64,000 bases of DNA from Phocoena phocoena. Lineage: Eukaryota > Chordata > Mammalia > Artiodactyla > Phocoenidae. The translations under genes were made by a program, and so were the position numbers. The DNA is taken from the NCBI RefSeq assembly GCF_963924675.1, contig NC_089220.1, positions 51,780,639 through 51,844,638 on the forward strand. Reading direction: 5' to 3'. Shown piece by piece: positions 12,113-21,588 of this stretch (position 1 is the stretch's first letter; every line of letters starts with the position of its first letter). The notes beneath the pieces were generated by a model that saw nothing but the letters and a program-made list of their open reading frames with translations, was not told the DNA's origin and did not search any database.

Positions 12113-14201
12113 ACCTTCAAGATGGCAGAGGACTAAGTTGTGGAAATCACCTTCCTCCCCACAAATACATCAAAAATACATCTACATGTGGAACCATTCC
12201 TACAGAGAACACTTTATGAATGTTGGCAGAACACCTCAGACTTACCAAAAGGAAAGAAACTTCTCACATACCTGGGTCGAGCAAAAGAAAAAACAGAGAC
12301 AAAGGAATAGGGATAGGACCTGCACCTCTGGGAGGGAGCTGTGAAGGAGGAAAGGGGAAGCTTCAGAGCAACAGAGGAGACCACAGCAACAGGGGGTCAG
12401 AGGGCAAAGCAGAGAGATTCCTGCACAGAGGATGGAATTCACCAGCCTGAGAGGCTTGTCTGCTCACCCACTGGGGCAGGTGGGGGCTGGGAGCTGAGTG
12501 AGGCTCGGGCTTCAGAGGAGTTCAGATCCAGGGAGAGGACTGAGGTTGGCTGCGTGAACACAGCCTGCAGGTGCCTAGTGTGCCACAGCTAGCCAGGAGA
12601 GAGTCCAGGAAAAAGTCTGGACCTGCCTAAGGGGCAAGAGACCATTGTTTTGGGGTGCACGAGGAGAAGAGATTCAGAGCACCACCTAAATGAGCTCCAG
12701 AGATGGGCTTGGGCCGTGGCTATCAGCACTACACCAGAGAAGGACATGAGATGCTAAGGCTGTTGCTGTAGCCACAAAGACCTGTGCACAAGCACAGATC
12801 ACTATCCACACCGCCCCTCCCTGGAGCCTGTGCAGCCCGCCACTACCAGGGTTCCATGATCCAGGGACAACTTCCCTGTGAGAACACACGGCTTGCCTCA
12901 GGTTGTTGTGACATCATGCTGGTCTCTGCCGCCGCAGGTTCGCCCCACATTCCATAACCCTCCATCCCCCTGGCCTGAGTGAGCCAGAGCCCCCTAATCA
13001 GCTGATACTTTAACCCCATCCTGTCTGAGTGAAGAACAGATGCCCTCAGGCCACCTACACGCAGAGGCAAGGCCAAATCCAAAACTGAACCCCAGGAGCT
13101 GTGCGAACAAAGAAGAGAAAGGGAAATCTCTCCCAGCAGCCTCAGGAGCAGCGGATTAAATCTCCTCAATCAACTTGATGTACCTTGCATCTGTGGAATA
13201 CCTAAATAGACAACAAATCATCCCATAATTGAGGCGGTGGACTTGGGGAGCAACTGTAGACTTGGGATTTGCTATATGCAACTGACTGATTTCTGGTTTA
13301 TGTTTATCTTAGTTTAGTATTTAGAGTTTAATATAATTGGTAGATTCATTTATTGATTTGGTTGCTCTCTTCCTTTTATTTTTAAAATAGATACATTTTT
13401 TTCCCTTTTCTCTTTTTCTGAGTGTGTATGTGTATGCTTCTTTTTGTGACTTTGTCTGTATAGCTTTGCTTTTACCATTTGTCCTAGGGTTCTGTCTATC
13501 CATTTTTTGTTGTTTTTAGTATAGGTTTCAGTGCTTGTTATCATTGGTGGATTTGTTTTTTGGCTTGGTTGCTCTCTTCATTCTTTCATTTATTTATTAC
13601 TTTTTAATTTTTTAATTTTTAAAAATTTCTTTTAATTTTAATAACTATTTCTTTTTATTTATTATTTTCTTTCTTTCTTTCATCTTTTCTCCCTTTTCTT
13701 CTGAGCCATGTGGCTGACAGGGTCTTCGTGCCCTGGCATGGTGTCAGGCTTGTGCCTCTGAGGTGGGAGGACTGAGTTCAAGACACTGGCCCACCACAGA
13801 CCCCCCAGCTCCCCATAATATCAAATGGTGAAAGCTCTCCCAGAGATCTCCATCTCAATACTAAGATCCAGCTCTACTCAACAACCAGCAGGCTACAGTG
13901 CTGGACCCCCTATGCCAAACAACTAGCAAGACAGGAACACAACCCCATACATTAGCACAGAGGCTGCCTAAAATCAGAATAAGGCCACAGATACACCAAA
14001 ACACACCACCAGATGTGGACCTGCCCACCAGAAAGGCAAGATCCAGACTCATCCACCAGAACACAGGCACTAGAGGCCTCCACCAGGAAGCCTACACAAC
14101 CTCCTGAACCAACCTTAACCACTGGGGGCAGACACCAAAAACAATGGGAACTACAAACCTGCAGCCTGCAAAATGACCCCAAACACAGTAAGTTAAGCAA
14201 A
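12113..14201 (+). promoter_or_regulatory. L1 5' UTR (internal promoter region), outer copy
   Basis: About 2.1 kb between the L1 5' end and ORF1. The first 1.1 kb is relatively GC-rich (12300-13150); a T-rich low-complexity stretch follows at about 13360-13690. In other mammals this UTR carries the internal RNA polymerase II promoter; here that role is inferred from family knowledge. Two other copies of the same UTR lie at 19657-21508 (reverse) and 37427-39355. Confidence 0.8.
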
Positions 14202-14952
14202 ATGAGAAGACAGAGAAATGCACAGCAGATGAAGGAGCAAGGTAAAAACCCACCAGATTAAACAAATGAAGAGGAAATAGGCAGTCTACCTGAAAAAGAA
14301 TTCAGAGTAATGAAAGTAAAGATGATCCAAAATCTTGGAATTAGAATGGAGAATAAAGAAAAAACAATGAAAAGAATTGAGGACAGTCTTAGAGACCTCT
14401 GGGACAACATTAAATGCACCAACATTTGAATTATAGGGGTCCAAGAAGGAGAGAAAAAGAAAGGGACTGAGAAAATATTTGAAGAGATTATATTTGAAAA
14501 CTTCCCTAATATGGGAAAGGGAATAGTCAATCAAGTCCAGGAAGCACAGAGAGTCCCATACAGGATAAATGCAAGGAGAAACATGCCAAGACATACTAAT
14601 CAAACTATAAAAAATTAAATACAAAGAAAAAATATTAAAAGCAGCAATGGAAAAACAACAAATAACACACAAGGGAATCCCCATAAGGTAAACAGCTGAA
14701 ATTCTGCAAGCCAGAAGGGAGTGGCAAGACATATATAAAGTGATGAAAGGGAAAAACCTAAAACCAAGATTACTCTATTCAGCAAGGATCTCATTCAGAT
14801 TTGACAGAGAAATTAAAACCTTTACAGACAAGCAGAAGCTAAGGGAATTCAGCACCACCAAACCAGCTTTACAACAAATGCTAAAGGAACTTCTCTAAGT
14901 ACGAAAAACAAGACAAAGAAAAGACCTACAATAACAAACCAAAAACAATTAA
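14202..14952 (+). pseudogene. L1 ORF1 (RNA-binding chaperone), inactivated
   Basis: ORF1 encodes the L1 coiled-coil RNA-binding protein. The start ATG is at 14202 (MRRQRNAQQ...). The frame is broken by a TAA at 14259-14261 and a TGA at 14427-14429. Compared with the copy at 39356, about 180 bp (60 codons) are missing near 14352. That removes most of the coiled-coil segment and the following linker, and appears to be a net in-frame deletion. The TAA at 14950-14952 precedes the ORF2 start by 4 bp, the same spacing as in the third L1. Confidence 0.88.
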
Positions 14953-15454
14953 GAAAATGGTAATAGTAATATACATATTAATAATTACCTTAAATGTAAA
15001 TAGAGTAAATGCTCCAACCAAAAGACATAGATTGGCTGGGTGGATTCAAAAACAAGACTCATATATATGCTGCCTACAAGAGACACACTTCAGACCTAGC
15101 GAAACATACAGACTGAAAGTGAGGGGATGGAAAAAAATATTTCATGCAAATGGAAATCAAAGGAAAGCTGGAGTAACAATTCTCATATCAGACAAAAAGG
15201 ACCTTAAAATAAAGACTATTACAAGAGACAAAGAAGGACACTACACAATGATCAAGGGATCAATCCAAGAAGATATAACAATTGTAAATATTTATGCACC
15301 CAACATAGGAGCACCTCAATACATAAGGCAGATGCTAACAGCCATAAAAGGGGGACTCGACAGAAACACAATCATAGCAAGGGACTTTAACACCCCACTT
15401 TCACCAACGGACAGATCATGCAAAATGAAAATAAAAAAGGAAACATAAGGTTTA

Positions 15455-15837
15455 CTATTTTTTTAATTTTTTTAAACATCTTATTGGAGTATAATTGCTT
15501 TAAAATGGTGTGTTAGTTTCTGCTTTATAACAAAGTGAATCAGTTATACACATACATATGTCCCCATATCTCTTCCCTCTTGCATCTCCCTCTCTCCCAC
15601 ACTCCCTATCCCACCCTTCTAGGTGGTCACAAAGCCCCGAGCGGATTTCTCTGTGCTATGTGGCTGCTTCCCACTAGCTATCTATTTTATGTTTGGTAGT
15701 GTATATATGTACATGCCACTCTCTCACTTTCTCCCAGCTTACCCTTCCCCCTCCCCGTGTCCTCAAGTCCATTCTCTAGTAGTTCTGTGTCTTTATTCCC
15801 ATCTTGCCCCTAGGTTCTTCATGACTTTTTTTTTTTT
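15455..15837 (-). other. L1 3' UTR, nested copy
   Basis: Non-coding 3' UTR of the nested L1, on the plus strand running from the T-rich tail through a GTGCTATGTGGCTGCTTCCC block to the T run at 15826-15839. The matching part of the outer L1 is 24843-25199, and of the third L1 45161-45525. Confidence 0.85.
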
Positions 15838-18711
15838 TTAGATTCCATATATACGTGTTAGCACACAGTATTTGTTTTTCTCTTTCTGACTTACTTCACT
15901 CTGTATGACAGACACTAGGTCCATCCACCTCACTACAAAAATCTCAGTTTCATTCCTTTTTATGGCTGAGTAACATTCCATTGTATATATGTGCCACATC
16001 TTTATCCATTCATCTGCTTCTGGACACTTCGGTTGCTTCCATGTCTTGGCTATTGTAACTAGAGTTGCAATGAACATTTGGGTGCATGACTATTTTTGAA
16101 TTATGGTTTACTCAGGGTATATGCCCAGTAGTGGGATTTCTGGGTCATATGGTAGTTCTATTTTTAGTTTTTTAAGGAACCTCCATACTTTTCTCCATAG
16201 TGGCTGTAACAGTTTATATTCCCACCAACAGTAAAAGAGGGTTCCCTTTTCTCCACACCCACTCCAGCATTTATTGTTTGTAGATTTTTTGAAGATGGCC
16301 ATTCTGTCCGATGTGAGATGATATCTAATTGTAGTTTTCATCTGCATTTCTCTACTGATTAATGATGTTGAGTATTCTTTCATGTGTTTGTTGGCAATCT
16401 GTATATCTTCTTTGGAGAAATATCTATTTAGGTCTTCTGCCCATTTTTGGATTGGGTTGTTTGTTTTTTTTAATACTGAGCTCTATGAGCTACTTGTAAA
16501 TTTTGGAGATTAATCCTTGGTCAGTTGTACCATTTGCAAATATTTTCTCCCATTCTAAGGGTTGTCTTTTCATCTTGTTTATGATTTCCTTGGCTGCACA
16601 AAAGCTTTTAATATTCATTAGGTCCCATTTGTTTATTTTTGTTTTTATTTCCATTTCTCTAGGAGGTGGGTCAAAAAGGATCTTGTTGTGATTTGTGTCA
16701 TAGAGTGTTCTGCCTATGTTTTCCTCCAAGAGTTTGATAGTGTCTGGCCTTACATTTAGGTCTTTAATCCATTTTGAGTTTATTTTTGTGTGTGGTGTTA
16801 GGGAGTGATCTAATCTCATATACGGCCTTTATTATGTTGAGAAAAGTTCCCTCTAGGCCTACTTTCTGGAGGGTTTTTATCATAGATGGGTGTTGAATTT
16901 TGTCAAAAGCTTTTTCTGCATCTATTGAGATGATCATATGGCTTTTATTCTTCCGTTTGTTAATATGGTGTATCACATTGATTTGCGTATATTGAAGAGT
17001 ACTTGCATTCCTGGAATAAACCCCACTTGATCATGGTGTATGATCCTTTTAATGTGCTGTTGGATTCTGTTTGCTAGTATTTTGTTGAGGATTTTTGCAT
17101 CTATGTTCATCAGTGATATTGACCTGTAGTTTTCTTTCTTTGTGACATCGTTGTCTGGTTTTGGTATCAGGGTGATGGTGGCCTCATAGAATGAGTTTGG
17201 GAGTGTTCCTCTCTCTGCTATATTTTGGAAGAGTTTGAGAAGGATAGGTGTTAGCTCTTCTCTAAATGTTTCATAGAATTTGCCTCTGAAGCCATCTGGT
17301 CGTGGCTTTTGTTTGTTGAATGATTTTTAACACAGTTTCAATTTCAGTGCTTGTGATTAGTCTGTGCATATTTTCTATTTCTTCCAGGTTCAGTCTCAGA
17401 ATGTTGTCCATTTCTTAGAATTTGTCCATTTCTTCCAGGCTGTCCATTTTATTGGCATGTAGATGCTTGTAGTAATCTCTCATGAACCTTTGTATTTCTG
17501 CAGTGTCAGTTGTTACTTCTCCTTTTTCATTTCTAATTGTATTGATTTCACTCTTCTCCCTTTTTTTCTTGATAAGTCTAGCTAATGGTTTATCAATTTT
17601 GTTTTTCCTCTCAAAGAACCAAATTTTAGTTTTATTGATCTTTGCTATCATTTCCTTCATTTCTTTTTCATTTATTTCTAATCTGGTCTTTATGATTTAT
17701 TTCCTTCTGCTAATTTCGGGGGTTCTTTGTTCTTCTTTCTCTAATTGCTTTAGGTTTAAGGTTAGGTTGTTTATTTGAGATGCTTCTTATTTCTTAAGGT
17801 AGGATTGTATTGCTATAAATTTCCCTCTTAGAACTGCTTTTGCTGCATCCCATAGGTTTTGGGTCATTGTGTTTTTATTGTCATTTGTTTCTAGGTATTT
17901 TTTGATTTCCTCTTTGATTTCTTCAGTGATTTCTTGGATATTAAGTAGTGTGTAGTTTAGCCTCCATGTGTTTGTAATTTTTACAGATTTTTTCCTGTAA
18001 TTGATATCTAGTCTCATGGCATTCTGGCCAGAAAATATACTTGATATGATTTCAATTTTCTCAAATTTACCAAGGCTTCATTTGTGACCCATGACATGAT
18101 CTATCCTGGAGAATGATCCATGAGCACTTGAGAAGAATGTGTATTCTGTTGTTTTTGGATGGAATGTCCTATAAGTATCAAATAAGTCCATCTTGTTTAA
18201 TGTATCATTTAAAACTCGTATTTCCTTATTTATTTTCATTTTGGATGATCTTTCCATTGGTGAAAGTGGGGTGTTAAAGTCCCCTACTATGAATGTGTTA
18301 CTGTCGATTTCCCCTTTTATGGCTGTTAGTATTTACCTTATGTATTCAGGTGCTTCTAGGTTGGGTGCATAAATATTTACAATTGTTATATCTTCTTCTT
18401 CGATTGATCCCTTGATCATTGTGTAGTGTCCTTCTTTGTCTCTTGTAATAGTCTTTATTTTAAAGTCCTTTTTTGTCTGATATGAGAATTGCTACCACAG
18501 CTTTCTTCTGATTTCCATTTGCGTGGAATATCTTTTTCCATCCCCTCACTTTCAGTCTGTATGTGTCTCTAGGTCTGAAGTGGGTCTTTTGTAGACAGCA
18601 TATATACGGGTCTTGTTTTTGTATCCATCCAGACAATCTATGTCTTTTGGTTGGAGCATTTAATCCATTTACATTTAAGGTAATTATCGATATGTATGTT
18701 CCTATTACCAT
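15838..18711 (-). pseudogene. L1 ORF2, nested copy, deleted and mutated
   Basis: ORF2 of the nested L1, read leftward from the start codon at 18709-18711 (MVIGTYISIITLNVNGLNAP). It spans only about 2.9 kb against about 3.8 kb expected. About 950 bp are missing at about 16818, where the segment ending in IIKAVYE joins directly to the RLDHSLTP segment; the FADD catalytic box lies in the lost part. The endonuclease catalytic Glu (QETH) is Lys (QKTH; codon at 18586-18588). The reading frame is cut into many pieces. Confidence 0.9.
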
Positions 18712-18714
18712 TTT

Positions 18715-19656
18715 TTAAATTGTTTTGAGTTTATTATTGTAGGTCTTTTCCTTCTCTTTTGTTTCCTGCCTAGAGAAATTCCTTTAGCATGCCTTTACAA
18801 AGCTGGTTTTGTGGTGCTGAATTCTCTTAGCTTTTGCTTGCTGTAAAGGTTTTAATTTCTCTGTGGAATCTGAATGAGATCCTTGCTGGATAGAGGAATC
18901 TGGGTTGTAGGTTTTTCTCCTTCATCACTTTAAATATGTCCTGCCACTCACTTCTGGCCTGCAGAATTTCTGCTGAAATTTCAGCTGTTAAATTTATGGG
19001 GATTCCCTTATGTGTTATTTTGTTTTTCCCTTGCTGTGTTTAATATTTGTTCTTTGCATTTAATATTTGATAGTTTGATTAATATATGTCTTGGAGGTTT
19101 CTCCTTGGATTTATTCTGTTTGTGACCCTCTGTGCTTCCTGGACTTGATTAACTATTTCCTTTCCCATATTAGGGAAGTTTTCAACTATAATATTTTCAA
19201 ATATATTCTCAGTCACTTTTTTTCTCTTCTTCTTCTGGGACCCCTATAATTCGAATGTTGTTGCGTTTAATGTTGTCCCAGAGATCTCTGAGACTGTCCT
19301 CAATTCTTTTCATTATTTTTTTCTTTATTCTGCTCTGCAGTAGTTATTTCCACTGTTTTATCTTCCCGGTCACTTACCCATTCTTCTGCCTCAGTCATTC
19401 TGCTATTGATCCCTTCTAGAGAATTTTTAATTTCATTTATTGTGTTGCTCATCACTGTTTGTTTGCTCCTTAGTTCTTCTAGGCCCTTGTTAAAGGTTTC
19501 TTGTATTTTCTCCATTCTATTTCCAAGATTTTGGATCATCTTTACTCATTATTCTGAATTGTTTTTCAGGTAGACTGCCTATTTCCTCTTCATTTGTTAG
19601 GTCTGGTGGGTTTTTGTCTTCTCCTTCATCTGCTGTGTGTTTTTCTGTCTTCTCAT
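18715..19656 (-). pseudogene. L1 ORF1, nested copy, frame-shifted
   Basis: ORF1 reads leftward from the ATG at 19654-19656. The N-terminal coiled coil is intact over 19300-19539 (NRMEKIQETFNKGLEELRSK and on, with heptad-like spacing) and the frame then breaks. This copy keeps the CGA codon at 19251-19253 that is TGA in the other two L1s. The end is defined by the TAA complement at 18715-18717, next to the ORF2 start. Confidence 0.85.
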
Positions 19657-20159
19657 TTTGCTTATCTTACTGTGTTTGGGGTCTCCTTTTCGCAGGCTGC
19701 AGGTTCGTAGTTCCCATTGTTTTTGGTGTCTGCCTCCAGTGGCTAAGGTTGGTTCAGTGGGTTGTGTAGGCTTCCTGGTGGACGGGACTAGTGTCTGTGT
19801 TCTGGTGGATGGGGCTGGATCTTGTCTTTCTGGTGGGCAGGTCCACGTCTGGTGGTGTGTTTTGGTGTGTCTGTGGCCTTATTATGATTTTAGGCAGCCT
19901 CTGTGCTAGTGTATGGGGTTGTGTTCCTGGCTTTCTAGTGGTTTGGCATAGGGTGTCCAGCACTGTACCTTGCTGGTCATTGAGTGGAGCTGGGTCTTGG
20001 CATTGAGATGGAGATCTCTGGGAGATTTTCACCGTTTGATATTACGTGGAGCTGGCAGGTCTCTTGTGGACCAGTGTCCTGAACGTGGCTCTCCCACCTC
20101 AGTGGCACAGCCCTGACACCTGGCTGGAGCACCAAGAGCCTGTCCTCCACATGGCTCAG

Positions 20160-20275
20160 AATAAAAGGGAGGAAAAAAAGAAAGGAAGATAGAAGAATAT
20201 AAAATAAAATAAAGTAAAGTAAAATAAAATAAAATATTTAAAATAAAAAATAATTATTAAGAAAAAAATATTTGG
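20160..20275. repeat. AAAAT-type low-complexity tract in L1 5' UTR
   Basis: Repeated AAAAT/AAAGT units within the nested L1 5' UTR, expanded compared with the same position in the other copies. Probably slippage in an A-rich UTR segment. Confidence 0.75.
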
Positions 20276-20801
20276 CTCACTCCAGCCGGGGGGAGGGAGA
20301 GGTACAGAGTGCAGGGTGAGCCTGCGGCGGCAGAGGCCAGCAAGACGTTGCACCAGTCTGAGGTACGCCGTGCGTTCTCCTGGGCAAGTTTTCCCTGGAT
20401 CAAGTGACCCTGGCAATGGCGGGCTGCACAGGTTCCTGGGAGGGGAGGTGTGGATAGTGACCTGTGCTTGCACACACAGGCTTCTTGGTGGCTGCGGCAG
20501 CAGCCTTAGCATCTCATGCCCGTCTCTGTGGTCTGCGCTGATAATCGCGGCTCAGACCCATCTCTGGAGCTCCTTTAAGCGGCGCTCTGAATCCCTTCTC
20601 CTCGCGCACAAGGGAACAAAGAGGCAAGAAAATGTCTTTCACCTCTTCTGCTGCTCCATATTTTTTCCCAGACTCCCTCCCGGCTGGCTGTGGCACACTA
20701 GCCCCCTGCAGGCTGTTTTCACGAAGCCAAACCCAGTCCTCTCCCTGGCATCTGACCTTTGAAGCTGGAGCCTCAACTCTGAGCTCCACCCACCCCAGCG
20801 G

Positions 20802-21414
20802 GTGAACAGACAAGCCTCTCCGGCTGGTGAGTGCTGGTCGGCACCGATCCTCTGTGCAGGAATCTCTCCACTTTGCCCTCTGCACCACTGTTGCTGCACT
20901 CTCCTCCATGGTTCCGAAGCATCCCCCCTCCACTACCCGCAGTCTCCACCAGCGAAGGGGCTTCCTAATGTGTGGAAACATTTCCTCCTTCCTTCCTCGC
21001 ACTTGTGCACGTCCCATCCCTATTCTATTTCTATTTTTTTTTTTGGGGGGGGAGGGTACGCAGGTCTCTCACTGTTGTGGCCTCTCCTGTTGTTTTTTGT
21101 GGTATGCAGGTCTCTCACTCTTGTGGCCTCTCCCGTTGCAGAGCACAGGCTCCGGACGCGCAGGCTCAGCGGTCATGGCTCACGGGCCCAGCCGCTCCGC
21201 GGCATGTGGGATTTTCCCGGACCGGGGCATGAATCCGCATCCCCTGCCTTGGCAGGCGGACTCTCAACCACTGCGCCACCAGGGAAGCCCCTCATCCCTA
21301 TTCTTTTGTCTCTGTTTTTTTCTTTTTTCTTTTGTCCTACCCAGGTATGTGGGGAGTTTCTTACCTTTTGGGAGGTCTGAGGTCTTCTGCCGGCTTTCAG
21401 TAGGTGTTCTGTAG
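20802..21414 (+). other. Two overlapping antisense frames in L1 5' UTR (ORF0-like?)
   Basis: Opposite to the nested L1, two overlapping frames start at 20802 (MNRQASPAGECWS, 192 codons) and at 20827 (MSAGRHRSSVQESLHF, 195 codons). Both begin within the UTR and run towards the L1 5' end, through the SINE. The same two starts, again 25 bp apart, occur at 37843 and 37818 in the third L1. Primate L1s have an antisense 5' UTR frame called ORF0, which is the precedent. The second half is SINE-derived here, so only the first about 65 codons are comparable. Could be chance in GC-rich DNA. Confidence 0.25.
21027..21292 (-). mobile_element. CHR SINE (inner layer) with duplicated tail block
   Basis: Short-form CHR SINE on the minus strand inside the nested L1's 5' UTR. 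The perfect 12-bp target duplication CATCCCTATTCT lies at 21015-21026 and 21293-21304. The body ends in GGGAAGCCCC. Its 3' end contains a partial tandem duplication: the GCAGGTCTCTCACTGTTGTGG type block appears at about 21056-21091 and again at about 21103-21138, separated by a short T run. A T run and G run lie at 21033-21052. Confidence 0.93.
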
Positions 21415-21566
21415 GAGTTGTTCTACATGTAGATATACTTCTGATGTATTTGTAGGGAGGAAGGTGATCTCCGTGTCTTACTCTTCCAGCATCTTGAAGC
21501 TCCGCCTCAGGAAACACAAGCTTTAAATGATACATTAAACAAGATGGACTTAATTGATATTTATAC

Positions 21567-21588
21567 AATATCAATATATATTGATATT
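21567..21588. repeat. 22-bp perfect palindrome
   Basis: An exact inverted repeat built from AATATCAATAT and its complement, 42 bases to the right of the nested L1 junction, within the outer L1's ORF2. It is absent at the matching position in the third L1 (about 40830), so about 16 bp were added locally. Confidence 0.85.

Larger units (their letters stand above)
15455..21508 (-). mobile_element. L1: Near full-length L1 (middle layer), nested antisense
   Basis: A complete-ended L1 in reverse orientation inside ORF2 of the outer L1. Its 3' end is the T-rich start at 15455-15475 and its 5' end is GAGGCGGAGCTTCAAGATG read leftward from 21508. The target duplication is 17 bp with two mismatches (15438-15454 and 21509-21525), within the host's ORF2. 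Order leftward: 5' UTR with a SINE inserted, ORF1, ORF2 with about 950 bp deleted, 3' UTR. The insertion point lies in a TTT/AAA-type site on the element's sense strand, typical of L1 endonuclease. Confidence 0.95.
19657..21508 (-). promoter_or_regulatory. L1 5' UTR, nested copy
   Basis: About 1.85 kb including the SINE at 21027-21292. It is GC-rich over 20280-20990. It contains an A-rich TAAAA-type low-complexity tract on the plus strand at 20160-20275, corresponding to the T-rich tracts at 13360-13690 and 38760-38850 in the other copies. The promoter role is family knowledge, not shown by the sequence. Confidence 0.8.

Noticed and set aside
14957..15448. Active L1 endonuclease gene
   Set aside because: The frame is cut after about 163 codons by the nested L1 and the rest of ORF2 is frame-shifted.
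20514..21414. Several frames of 148-195 codons on both strands as host genes
   Set aside because: They lie over the nested L1 5' UTR and the SINE. GC-rich repeat DNA keeps several frames open at once; no host protein motif is seen. Only the antisense pair with matching starts in two copies is kept, as a low-confidence candidate.
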